A stretch of 64,000 nucleotides of DNA from Paenibacillus sp. FSL K6-1330 (GTDB lineage Bacteria; Bacillota; Bacilli; Paenibacillales; Paenibacillaceae), in NCBI RefSeq assembly GCF_037976825.1, contig NZ_CP150269.1:5531501-5595500 (forward strand). The letters run 5' to 3'. Below, in pieces: positions 25,447 through 33,478 of this stretch (position 1 is the stretch's first letter; every line of letters starts with the position of its first letter). Position numbers and translations under genes: made by a program. Under the pieces are notes generated by a model, which ran no database searches, was not told where the DNA came from, and was given only the letters and a program-made list of their open reading frames with translations.

Positions 25447-26406
25447 TTACCAAAGACTGGTCTCGCTCACGCGCTTCGAAATAAAGTTCACGACAACCAG
25501 CAGGACAAAATTGATGACGGAATTAAACAATCCGATGGCTGCGGAGAAACTGTACTCGGCATTCTGAATCCCCATTCGGTAGACATAGGTGGCAATAATG
25601 TCGGAGCTATCCATATTCAGGTTGTTTTGCATCAGGAGCACCTTCTCAAACCCGATCCCCATAATGCTGCCCATGTTCAGGATCAAGAGGATGATGATCG
25701 TTGGCATAATACCTGGGATGTTAATATGCCATATGCGCTGAAGCCTGGTCGCACCATCGACACGCGCTGCTTCGTGCAGCTGGTTGTCTATGCCGGCAAG
25801 GGCTGCCAAATAGATAATGGAGCTCCAGCCCATGGTCTGCCATACATCCGATAGAACGTACAGAGATTTGAACCAGGAGGGCTCCGTCATGAAATTGATC
25901 GGCTGACCGCCAAACATTTCAATAAAATGATTGATGATGCCGTAACGGGGCGACAGGAAAATCATCATCATCCCGACAACGACCACGGTAGACAGAAAGT
26001 GAGGAGCATACGTGATGGTCTGCACGAATTTCTTGAAACGTTCAGCCCGAACCTCGTTCATGAGCAAAGCCAGAATAATCGGGATCGGAAAACCGACAGC
26101 AAGGCTGTATAAACCGATGCCCAGCGTGTTCTTAATCAGGCGCCAGAAATAATAACTGTTGAAAAAGCGATCGAAGTGCTCAAAGCCGACCCACGGACTG
26201 CCCCATATCCCTTGCGTTGCTATAAAATCCTTAAAGGCGATCTGGATGCCGTACATCGGAACATACTGGAACAGGATGTAATAGGCGATGACCGGTGAAA
26301 TCAGGGCATAAAGCTGCCAATTACGTAAAACACGATTCCACAGTAAGCGCTTACGTTTCGTTTCAGGTACCGCGGTTGCTGCGGGCTGCAGGGTCGTATT
26401 AGCCAA
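25447..26406 (-). CDS. Carbohydrate ABC transporter permease (LplB/YtcN-like)
   Basis: A 319-residue permease, the first gene of the operon. The start is TTG 26406 with GAGGTGAT just upstream; an in-frame TGA lies two codons before it. The sequence LRNWQLYALISPVIAYYILF begins the first membrane helix; YVPMYGIQIAFKDFIATQGIW and the EAA loop QLHEAARVDGATRLQRIWHI (about residues 206-225) mark the LplB branch. It ends with FISKRVSETSLW, typical of this family. A perfect LacI/CcpA-like palindrome (26343-26354) lies within its first codons. Confidence 0.93.
   Translation of the reverse strand: MANTTLQPAATAVPETKRKRLLWNRVLRNWQLYALISPVIAYYILFQYVPMYGIQIAFKDFIATQGIWGSPWVGFEHFDRFFNSYYFWRLIKNTLGIGLYSLAVGFPIPIILALLMNEVRAERFKKFVQTITYAPHFLSTVVVVGMMMIFLSPRYGIINHFIEMFGGQPINFMTEPSWFKSLYVLSDVWQTMGWSSIIYLAALAGIDNQLHEAARVDGATRLQRIWHINIPGIMPTIIILLILNMGSIMGIGFEKVLLMQNNLNMDSSDIIATYVYRMGIQNAEYSFSAAIGLFNSVINFVLLVVVNFISKRVSETSLW
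26343..26354. promoter_or_regulatory. Intragenic LacI/CcpA-type palindrome
   Basis: GTAAGCGCTTAC is a perfect 12-bp palindrome about 52 bp inside the lplB-like gene. It matches the core of LacI-family operators and most cre positions. It may act as a roadblock operator for CcpA or for the adjacent LacI regulator. Confidence 0.5.
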
Positions 26407-26489
26407 TGAGCATCACCTCGTATGTATGGATTGGGTTAACCTCGTAACACTAGCAAAGCGATCTTCACATGCCATTAAAGCATTGGGAT

Positions 26490-26508
26490 ATCCGCTCATT
26501 CAGCGGAT
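26490..26508. promoter_or_regulatory. Hairpin/inverted repeat in the Lpl leader
   Basis: ATCCGCT (26490-26496) and AGCGGAT (26502-26508) are perfect 7-bp arms with a 5-nt loop, about 85 nt upstream of the lplB-like start. There is no T-run, so it is an operator or RNA structure rather than a terminator. Confidence 0.4.
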
Positions 26509-26863
26509 CAGTTCCAATTCACATGAATGGAGCTTGGAAAGTACTCGTTTATGATTTCCCTCCTTTTCTCTGCAATCCGTCATATGACTAAGCTATCTCC
26601 ACCTCAAGCTATCCGTTAGCCAATATGGTTTTTGGAGCGCACTATATGTTAGATATAGTAACGCAACATTTTTTATAAATAAAACCCGAACAAGTCAGGT
26701 GTTATTTCATTTCTTGGATTTGTTTTGGATATTCATTTGGTTAATTCCGGATTTTATTTGGATATATATTGGTATATGAAAGGCATAACGCTGAGCAAGC
26801 GCAGGGCCTAATACATTAATAAGGGGAATTTCTTTATTTTTATAATCTATTTATATAAAGGAA

Positions 26864-26879
26864 ATGAAAGCGCAAACAA
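26864..26879. promoter_or_regulatory. Catabolite-responsive element (cre)
   Basis: ATGAAAGCGCAAACAA fits the relaxed cre consensus WTGNAANCGNWWNCAW at every position. It lies about 100 bp downstream of the consensus promoter of the Lpl operon and overlaps a second weaker promoter, which suggests CcpA repression. Confidence 0.7.
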
Positions 26880-26965
26880 AAACAAAGTGGAAATATGCGA
26901 AGTGTCGTTTATTCCGAATTCCAAAATCAGAAAATCTATTCCAAACATATCATTGATTTTCACTC

Positions 26966-26994
26966 ATAATAATATAGCAATATGACATTGTCAA
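26966..26994 (-). promoter_or_regulatory. Consensus sigma-A promoter of the Lpl-type operon
   Basis: On the minus strand TTGACA (26994-26989) and TATTAT (26971-26966) are separated by 17 nt. It lies downstream of the lacI terminator, so the importer operon is transcribed separately from lacI. Confidence 0.75.
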
Positions 26995-27049
26995 ACACTT
27001 TTTGGACTTTTTTGGCGCAAAAACCTCAAACTTTAGGTAAAACCCGCAA

Positions 27050-27086
27050 AAAAACAGCTGTCGGATTTCAAGCCGACAGCTGTTCG
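27050..27086 (-). terminator. Terminator of the LacI-family regulator gene
   Basis: AACAGCTGTCGG (27055-27066) and CCGACAGCTGTT (27075-27086) are perfect 12-bp arms with an 8-nt loop, followed by seven T on the minus strand. Confidence 0.9.
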
Positions 27087-27143
27087 ATGATCCTTTTTTT
27101 ATCTTCTAATGTTAATTAATTATACATATTGAGTCAGTTAACT

Positions 27144-28181
27144 TCACTCTCTTGTGAAACTTGAGGACTCCCGAACAATCAATGAGCATGGCAGTAATAT
27201 TTTGGTTGCCACCTTGAAATGTCCGTCCAAATAATCCACGATGGATTTGGCAGCCACCCTGCCGATCTCATATTTGGGCACGGAAACCGAGGTTAACGGA
27301 GGCGTTGTATATTGGGCTACATCAATGTTATCCATCCCCACGATTGCGATATCTTCCGGTATGCGACCTTGATTCTCGACAACGGCACGCATGGCTGGAA
27401 TGGCAAGCATGTCGCTGGCACAAAAAACAGCCGTTGGCCATAACTCTTTGGGAAGCCCTCCCAATAGCTCGGACATTTTGCTGAAGCTCCGATCCACATT
27501 CCATCCCGTATTCATCAGCCACTCCTCGCGCACTTCCAGGTTGGCTTCCAGCATAGCGAATTTATATCCGACATACCGTTCTTCGCTCTCCATCTGCTTG
27601 GAATACGCAGGCCCCCCGATATAAGCGATTCGCGTGTGCCCCTGGTCAATCAGGTGGCGTACGGCTGCCCTCGCTGATAAAATCCGGTCACAGTCTACAA
27701 CGGGCACGGTCAGCCGCTCATCATTCAAACTCACTCCCATGATGACAACCCCGGCCTGCTGTATCAGTTCAAACAGCTCCTTGTCGTACCAGCTGACGGC
27801 TACAATCCCCTGGGCTCCTGTCTCCCTAAGCATAAGGCTTATTTTGTCCGCATCGCCGATTTCCTCGCATGTACGAACGATCGCCGGAGGCTGTCCGAGT
27901 TCCTCCATTTTTTTATGGAAACCGGCTAGAACCGTTGAGAAATACGGGTGGTCGTCCATCAGGTTTTGGGGCACGACACAGACAACCCGCTTATCGGCCA
28001 TGCCGTTATCATGTACACTTTTGGATGGCTCAGGTAGTCTATATCCAAGATCAAGCGCAGCTTGCCTGATTTTCTGCTTGGTATCCTCGCTGACCGGACG
28101 GCTTGCATCATTGCTGATGGCCCGCGAAACCGTAGATATGGATACCCCGACCCGTTCGGCGATATCTTTAAGCTTAGCCAA
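27144..28181 (-). CDS. LacI family transcriptional regulator
   Basis: A 345-residue regulator. The start is taken as TTG 28181, 8 nt after AGGAGG, giving LAKLKDIAERVGVSISTVSRA, the standard LacI HTH; ATG 28187 is only 2 nt from the SD. After the hinge helix the periplasmic-binding-protein-like core (about residues 50-340) has IVAVSWYDKELFELIQQAGV, GHTRIAYIGGPAYSKQMESE and MDNIDVAQYTTPPLTSVSVP. It lies upstream of the Lpl-type importer on the same strand and is its probable sugar-responsive repressor. Candidate operators are the GTAAGCGCTTAC palindrome and the cre-like site. Confidence 0.93.
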   Translation of the reverse strand: MAKLKDIAERVGVSISTVSRAISNDASRPVSEDTKQKIRQAALDLGYRLPEPSKSVHDNGMADKRVVCVVPQNLMDDHPYFSTVLAGFHKKMEELGQPPAIVRTCEEIGDADKISLMLRETGAQGIVAVSWYDKELFELIQQAGVVIMGVSLNDERLTVPVVDCDRILSARAAVRHLIDQGHTRIAYIGGPAYSKQMESEERYVGYKFAMLEANLEVREEWLMNTGWNVDRSFSKMSELLGGLPKELWPTAVFCASDMLAIPAMRAVVENQGRIPEDIAIVGMDNIDVAQYTTPPLTSVSVPKYEIGRVAAKSIVDYLDGHFKVATKILLPCSLIVRESSSFTRE

Positions 28182-28402
28182 TCGCATCTCCTCCTTCGCA
28201 AAATTTGGAACCAAATTTTCCGCCATCCATTGATCATAGCATAAACTTTCTCATTTTGGGGCGTCAAATTGATGTCCATCTCATTGCTGAAAGGAAAGGT
28301 GATGTCTTGCCGATTCTTTGCGGATTCTTTCGTTTCCGGCAGTATGAAAATGCTGCATTTCAGGCGCCGTTACAGCATAGCTGTCACCAGCGGTTACTCA
28401 CA

Positions 28403-29587
28403 TTAAGCTTCCAATGGCACGCGCTCGGTGCTCTCCCGCTTTCCTAATCGGAAAAGTACAAACGACACTCCCACGGCTATAGCAACGCCCCCGGCACCGA
28501 TCCAGGTGATGGACGATAAGGACCATTGCTCCACGGCAACTCCTCCGATGCCTGCGCCCGCAGCCATGGCGAGCTGCATCACGGACTGGTTCAGGCCTAG
28601 CATAACCCCGGATGAATTCGGCTCCAGCTGGACGAGGTTATACTGCTGCGTCGGACCCGAAGACCAGGCGGATAACGACCATATCACAAGAATCGCAAAC
28701 ACGAAGATGACAGATACGGCTGCTTGGGTAAAGGTCAGAACGATTAGCGCGAGAATATGCAGAAGCATGCCACCGGTTAATGTAAGCGGCACTCCCCATC
28801 GATCCGTACTGAATCCGCCGAACTTGGAGCCGATAAGGCTGGCAATGCCAAAGGCAAACAGTGCTGCACTAATCAGACCTTCGTTCAGGCCGCTGACTTG
28901 AAGAAGGTAAGGAGACAGGTACGTATAGGCAATGGAGTACCCGCCTAGCCAGAAGAACGTGATCGCCAAACCGAGTGCGACTTTAGTCTTTTTGAGCAGC
29001 GCAAATTGCTGAAGCAGCGGCACGGGAGCATCTCCTTTTGTTTTTGGAATCGCCTTATGCAGCACGATCATGGAAACAACCCCTAGAATGGCAATGAAAC
29101 CAAATACGGATTTCCATCCAAAAACAGCAGCTACGACACGACCGAGGGGGACGCCAATGATCAGGGAAGCTGTGAAGCCCATGACAACCGTAGCGATTGA
29201 ACTCGCCTGTTTACCCGGCGGTGCGATTTTGGCGGCTATCCCGAGCGCCGTTACAACTACCATCCCTGCCCCCATCGCCATAATAACGCGCGCAATCACA
29301 AACGGAATATACCCCGGAAGGGCAAATGACAATAGATTCGCGATCACAAAAATACCCAATGAATAAACCAACAGCTTCCGTCTCTCCACTCTAGCGGTCA
29401 GCGCCATAAGAATAGGGGTCAAGATCGCATATACCAAAGAGAAAATCGTGATCAGCTGGCCAGCAGCGGTTATCGTAATTCCTAACGAATCCGCAATTTT
29501 ATCCAAAACCCCCGATATAATATACTCTGATGTTCCCACTAAAAAACTAACGATAGCCAAAAAATAAATCTTCCATGCACCTGTCAT
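28403..29587 (-). CDS. MFS transporter (AraJ/YdhP-like exporter)
   Basis: A 394-residue 12-helix major facilitator. ATG 29587 follows AAAGGTGG by about 11 nt and gives the canonical N-terminus KIYFLAIVSFLVGTSEYII. Other marks are RVERRKLLVYSLGIF (loop 2-3), RVIMAMGAGMVV (helix 4) and GVPLGRVVAAVFGWKSVFGF (helix 5 antiporter motif). This branch exports sugars or drugs by proton antiport. An ArsR-type regulator gene lies directly upstream on the same strand, separated by a 15-bp-arm palindrome. Similar ATATCGA-AATT words occur in both promoters. The substrate is unknown. Confidence 0.9.
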   Translation of the reverse strand: MTGAWKIYFLAIVSFLVGTSEYIISGVLDKIADSLGITITAAGQLITIFSLVYAILTPILMALTARVERRKLLVYSLGIFVIANLLSFALPGYIPFVIARVIMAMGAGMVVVTALGIAAKIAPPGKQASSIATVVMGFTASLIIGVPLGRVVAAVFGWKSVFGFIAILGVVSMIVLHKAIPKTKGDAPVPLLQQFALLKKTKVALGLAITFFWLGGYSIAYTYLSPYLLQVSGLNEGLISAALFAFGIASLIGSKFGGFSTDRWGVPLTLTGGMLLHILALIVLTFTQAAVSVIFVFAILVIWSLSAWSSGPTQQYNLVQLEPNSSGVMLGLNQSVMQLAMAAGAGIGGVAVEQWSLSSITWIGAGGVAIAVGVSFVLFRLGKRESTERVPLEA

Positions 29588-29693
29588 AATTGCTAATTCC
29601 ACCTTTACCTCAAATTTATATATTGTGAATTGTCGATATGTTAAACCAATAAAAAGACATATCGCAATATATAGATATATGGTACGGAGCAAG

Positions 29694-29728
29694 ACTGAAT
29701 ATTCCTTATTTCTTAAGGAATATTCAGT
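29694..29728. repeat. Perfect 15-bp-arm palindrome between arsR and MFS genes
   Basis: ACTGAATATTCCTTA (29694-29708) and TAAGGAATATTCAGT (29714-29728) are perfect arms with a TTTCT loop. It starts 8 nt after the ArsR-like stop codon. It has no T-run in the direction of transcription, so it may be an RNA-processing or stabilising hairpin, a weak attenuator or a DNA operator. Confidence 0.6.
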
Positions 29729-29735
29729 ACCTGCG

Positions 29736-30038
29736 TTATATCTCCTGCTTCAAATACTCTCCGATTTCTTGGATAACTTCTTCATCCCGCTTATAATACG
29801 TGAATTTTCCAAGCCGCTCCGTCTTGATCAAACCTGCCCGATGCAGAATCGATAAATATTGCGATGCGGTGGACTGCGTCATATTCAGTTTCTCGGTCAC
29901 CTGGCTTACGCATACCCCGACTTTCCTCATATCAATCCCTTCGTGGGGTGTAAAATATTGTTCCGGTTCCTTGAGCCACTGCAATATTTCAAGCCGCGAT
30001 TCATTCGACAACGCTTTAAAAACTTCGATTGGTTTCAT
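29736..30038 (-). CDS. ArsR family HTH regulator, probably leaderless
   Basis: A 100-residue winged-helix protein: MKPIEVFKALSNESRLEILQ, then VSQVTEKLNMTQSTASQYLS (recognition helix about residues 55-68), HRAGLIKTERLGKFTYYKRD (wing), and helical C-terminus. ATG 30038 begins 7 nt after a perfect TATAAT, so the transcript should start at or one base before the ATG; no SD is present. An upstream in-frame ATG (30047) lies inside the -10 element and cannot be the translated start from this promoter. No Cys-rich metal site is seen. It probably regulates itself and the MFS exporter downstream. Confidence 0.88.
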   Translation of the reverse strand: MKPIEVFKALSNESRLEILQWLKEPEQYFTPHEGIDMRKVGVCVSQVTEKLNMTQSTASQYLSILHRAGLIKTERLGKFTYYKRDEEVIQEIGEYLKQEI

Positions 30039-30045
30039 ATGTATC

Positions 30046-30073
30046 ATTATATCGAGAATTATCGATGTGTCAA
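30046..30073 (-). promoter_or_regulatory. Perfect-hexamer promoter of the ArsR-like gene
   Basis: TTGACA (30073-30068) and TATAAT (30051-30046) on the minus strand, spacer 16 nt. The spacer holds ATCGA and TCGAT half-sites (inverted, 6 nt apart), a candidate ArsR operator. Confidence 0.8.
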
Positions 30074-30083
30074 CCTATTTCCC

Positions 30084-31295
30084 TCAAATACCTCCCGATC
30101 GAATGCCATAGCGTCTCATGGCACTCGCGTAGAACCATCCATTTGCCGTATGCAGCGCCGTCTCCTCGTCGATCCAGTCAGATAGGACCCGCTCCCACAG
30201 AAACTCGGCAGCCAGCTTCTTCACAAGCAAAATCTTGCCGTAACTCCATTCCATACAGCGGGCATCGGAGACGATAATCGAGCTCTTGCTTGCCGGGAGT
30301 GCCTCCAGACGGTACTGCATGCTGTCCCGGTAGGTGCTTGCCCGGAAGTTGAACCACCACATGCCGCCAACATGAACGTTCGGGAAATTCCAGGCTGCCT
30401 GCACCGCATCAAGATTGTTGAGCTCCGATGCAAGCACAAGCTCAAATTTACAACGATACGACTCAAACAAAGCAGTCAGCTTGAGAATCCGCTCTGTATC
30501 GTTGGCCGGGAACGCCGTACCGCACCACGACCTCTCTACTCCCAGAAACAGCTGTACGAGCAGGCCGTTCCGCTCCGCAGCACCACATATGACGTGAAGC
30601 AGCTCCATCAGAATGTCGTCACGCCCGCTTGCGGGCCCAATCTCCTTACGGATGTGCGAACTCGATTCATACCGCGGCAGCGTTGTCATGATGCCCGGGA
30701 GGCCAGCTTCACGAAATCCGCCGAGCAGCAGGTCAATCTCGCCTCTCACATCCAGAAAAGTCCTGGCCGGATCATTAGAATGCACCATGCGGTCAACCCA
30801 TGGACCCAGCACCCCGTCAATCCGGGGGAGCAATACGGCATCATCCCGCATCCCTTGAAACGTTGCATGTTCCGGATGATTCACGACAAACCGGCGGATG
30901 TTCATTCGGTCTGCCGTTTGTTGTGCCCAGCCCTCTTCGGCGGACGCTTGCCGTACGCGAGCCATAGCTTCCTGCACCGAATGTTCATCCTTGATGATGA
31001 CTCCGTATAATTCACGCATAATGGAGGTAAATACCCAGTTCATCAGCGTGCTTCTCGTTGATTGATAGGCTTTTAGAAAAGCAGCAATTCGCTCCGCCTC
31101 CGGCAATTTATCCGCTTCATCCGGGTAGCCACCGGCTTGCAGCTCTCGGTAGAACCAGAAGTAATGGGCGATCTCCCAAAAGTCCCTTGCGCCAAGCCGG
31201 TCACCGATAAGATGGGTATGGGTATCGAAGACCGGCAACCCCATGATTTGCTCGAAGAATACAGCTTGTTTGCCGCTCATATCATGCAAGCTCAT
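30084..31295 (-). CDS. Amidohydrolase-superfamily protein resembling glucuronate (uronate) isomerase
   Basis: A 403-residue TIM-barrel protein. The N-terminus FEQIMGLPVFDTHTHLIGD has the HxH metal motif placed as in UxaC-type uronate isomerases, followed by a long helical insertion (FWEIAHYFWFYRELQAGGYP) and later FELVLASELNNLDAVQAAWN and VGGMWWFNFRASTYRDSMQYR, with the final DARCMEWSYGKILLVKK holding the conserved Asp. UxaC members interconvert hexuronates and ketoses. It is shorter than E. coli UxaC (about 470), so it may act on a related sugar or lactone. It lies 29 nt after the lipoprotein gene, in one operon. Confidence 0.72.
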   Translation of the reverse strand: MSLHDMSGKQAVFFEQIMGLPVFDTHTHLIGDRLGARDFWEIAHYFWFYRELQAGGYPDEADKLPEAERIAAFLKAYQSTRSTLMNWVFTSIMRELYGVIIKDEHSVQEAMARVRQASAEEGWAQQTADRMNIRRFVVNHPEHATFQGMRDDAVLLPRIDGVLGPWVDRMVHSNDPARTFLDVRGEIDLLLGGFREAGLPGIMTTLPRYESSSHIRKEIGPASGRDDILMELLHVICGAAERNGLLVQLFLGVERSWCGTAFPANDTERILKLTALFESYRCKFELVLASELNNLDAVQAAWNFPNVHVGGMWWFNFRASTYRDSMQYRLEALPASKSSIIVSDARCMEWSYGKILLVKKLAAEFLWERVLSDWIDEETALHTANGWFYASAMRRYGIRSGGI

Positions 31296-31324
31296 GTGAA
31301 CATCTCCTTCTCTTCATGAATCGG

Positions 31325-32896
31325 TTATTTCCGGTTTTCCGAGATGACAACGCCCTTCCCTTCGTTGTAGCGGTCTGTGGCTTCCTTAATAATCTCAAGG
31401 CCACCCTTCTTCTTATATTCCTCAATCACTTTCGGCCAATCCGAGATCGGCTCTCTGCCATAAATCATCTTGATCATATGATCGAGAACCAGCTTCGGCC
31501 CCACGTCATCGCCTTGCGGTGCGGTATCCGGATATTTGGAATACGCGTCCAATGCCGGGGAGAAGCGGATCGACCCCAGCCCTTCCTTGAAGACCACCGT
31601 ATCCATGAACTTGATCATGTCCTGCCCGTCCTCGGTCAACTCTTCCTTTGCCTTGTTGTACACCATATCGTGGACGAACCAGAACATGCTGCGGAAACCG
31701 TCTTCATCCATGGCTTCAGGCGTGGATGGAGGCGTAAACTTGATTGCGCCGTTCTCCCGGGTGTAAGTTTCACCTTCAATCCCGAACGAGAAATATGTCT
31801 CCGCCTCCGGCGTCAGCATCCAGTCAAAAAACTTGATAATACCGATGGCCTTCTCCTCTGAGACCTTGCTATTAATATAGTAAGACGTATTAATGCTTGA
31901 ATACAGAAGATGGCCTCCGGTGTTCTCCGGACCGCGCGGCGATGCAATGATATCAACCTTGGCGTCTGGTACGGCATTTTTCAGCTTGCCGCGGAAGCCT
32001 GCCAAAAGCTGGGCGTTGGCGGACCACATACCGGATTTACCGCTCTCAATGTTTTTGCCATAGTCACTGGAGGTCAGGGTCGCAAAATCTTTGGGAATCA
32101 GACCTTCATCGTACATGGTCTTATAGGTCTCCAGTGCTTTCGTCATATTTTCCACGTCAAAGAACTTGGGAACAACCTCCCCGTTCTGCAGTTCGTACTG
32201 GGATGGCAGCACATCAAACGCCCCCAGAATCGTGTCGGCATATTTAAAGTTCTCCCGCATTTGATACGGGAACTCAACGCCTTCCTTCTTCATCTCACGC
32301 ATTACGTCCAAAAATTCATCCACCGTTTTTGGTGCCGGGAGCCCTGTCTTTTCCAGCAGATCGGTCCGGATATACAGCCCTCTCCGGGACGGGTTGGACA
32401 GCCATGCCGGTATTCCATAAATTTTGCCGTCATAGCTTGTCTCCTGCCAGGCTTCCTTCGGCACACTCTTCATCAAATTCGGAGCATGCTCCTTGAGCAA
32501 GTCGTCAAGCGGCATAAATACGCCTGCTTCTACGGAACCGGACATCCCCTTGCTTGTAGCCCCTCCCACGTTCTGAACGACATCAGGAATATCATTAGAG
32601 GCAAACATTAAAGTCATTTTGCTATCGAAGTCCTTCAGTGGAAGCATCGTCAGTTCAATATCCGTATTGGTCAGCTTCTCAAGCTCCTTCACCCATCTCT
32701 CTTCATTTACATCCTTCGAACGCTCGACATGTTTATTTCCGCTGGTTGCCATAGACATCGTGAAGGACAGCTTGCCATCAGCGGCACCGCCCGAAGAACC
32801 GGGGGTTCCGCCATCCGCTTCCTTTGCACCGTTACAGCCGACCGCCGTTAAGGCAATTAGCGCGCTCATCAAAACCAAACTCCATCTTCTTCTCAT
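31325..32896 (-). CDS. Extracellular solute-binding lipoprotein (sugar ABC type), without adjacent permeases
   Basis: A 523-residue binding protein. The start at ATG 32896 gives the signal peptide RRRWSLVLMSALIALTAVG with lipobox AVGC (Cys 21); GGAAGG lies upstream. Typical family segments are LKDFDSKMTLMFASNDIPDV, YDGKIYGIPAWLSNPSRRGLYIR and KAIGIIKFFDWMLTPEAETY. It resembles LplA/YtcQ-type proteins. Neither strand nearby encodes LplB/LplC permeases; instead a uronate-isomerase-like enzyme follows. It must use permeases from elsewhere or act as a binding or sensing lipoprotein. Confidence 0.9.
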   Translation of the reverse strand: MRRRWSLVLMSALIALTAVGCNGAKEADGGTPGSSGGAADGKLSFTMSMATSGNKHVERSKDVNEERWVKELEKLTNTDIELTMLPLKDFDSKMTLMFASNDIPDVVQNVGGATSKGMSGSVEAGVFMPLDDLLKEHAPNLMKSVPKEAWQETSYDGKIYGIPAWLSNPSRRGLYIRTDLLEKTGLPAPKTVDEFLDVMREMKKEGVEFPYQMRENFKYADTILGAFDVLPSQYELQNGEVVPKFFDVENMTKALETYKTMYDEGLIPKDFATLTSSDYGKNIESGKSGMWSANAQLLAGFRGKLKNAVPDAKVDIIASPRGPENTGGHLLYSSINTSYYINSKVSEEKAIGIIKFFDWMLTPEAETYFSFGIEGETYTRENGAIKFTPPSTPEAMDEDGFRSMFWFVHDMVYNKAKEELTEDGQDMIKFMDTVVFKEGLGSIRFSPALDAYSKYPDTAPQGDDVGPKLVLDHMIKMIYGREPISDWPKVIEEYKKKGGLEIIKEATDRYNEGKGVVISENRK

Positions 32897-33122
32897 CCAT
32901 ATCGCTTCCTTCCATATTTCTCTCGGATTGTTTACCTTTGCCACTTCTGATAACTGCTCGAATTTCGAGCTGCTCATCTCCTTGTAAACCGGATATCCCT
33001 TTCCCCCTTGAGCATCTCACCTCAAAATCTAAAGCGCTCTCATAATAACATCCAACTTCCGGATATTAACATGTACTTTCTTCTGATCGCATGTGTTTTC
33101 ATATGCTGTCCGTCTTTCATTA

Positions 33123-33478
33123 CTAGATTTTCTTATCGGAATGCTGATGAACAAAAGCAAGTATTCTTGCATTCACCTCTTCCGGAAACTCGCCATTGAT
33201 GGCATGCGAGGCGCCAGGCCAGTTCTCGATTTGAATATTCCGCACATGGGACTTGCCCATACCTGACTCTATCAGCCTTGCAATTGGATCACTGTCATCC
33301 GCCTTGGTTCCGCTGAAATGTGGCTCATCTGAACACGGCCAAATGCCGTCTCGACATCCTTCGTTTCGGAGGGAGAAACTTCATGGCATCTTCATAAGCA
33401 GCCTCGAACTCTGCCTTTCCCTTCTCTGAGAGGTAACGCCCTTGGAGGAATTTATGGCGGGGATGACTCAGCAGTTCA
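33123..33478 (-). pseudogene. Alpha/beta-hydrolase remnant with internal deletion and frameshifts
   Basis: Three successive minus-strand frames together spell an alpha/beta hydrolase. First RYLSEKGKAEFEAAYEDAMK, then ETKDVETAFGRVQMSH, then FSGTKADDSDPIARLIESGM, ending in WPGASHAINGEFPEEVNARI with the catalytic-type His and a natural stop (33123-33125). The nucleophile region (about 150-200 residues expected between FSGTKAD and LIESG) is missing. Two frameshifts (near 33397 and 33320) plus the deletion make it non-functional. It abuts and slightly overlaps the 3' end of the MFS gene upstream. Confidence 0.7.

Larger units (their letters stand above)
26407..26965 (-). other. Long 5' leader region of the Lpl-type operon
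   Basis: About 550 nt separate the consensus promoter at 26966-26994 from the first gene. The region is AT-rich with short recurring TTTGGATAT-like words (26718-26775). It contains a cre site (26864-26879), a hairpin ATCCGCT cattc AGCGGAT (26490-26508), and a strong minus-strand SD AAAGGAGGG (about 26563-26571) followed after 5 nt by an ATA codon and 13 further sense codons. A second possible minus-strand promoter, TTGTTT 18 nt before TATAAA, overlaps the cre site. No established riboswitch class was recognised. Confidence 0.45.

Noticed and set aside
33031..33046. A cre-like AAAGCGCT sequence upstream of the orphan lipoprotein gene.
   Set aside because: At least three mismatches to the cre consensus; too weak to annotate.
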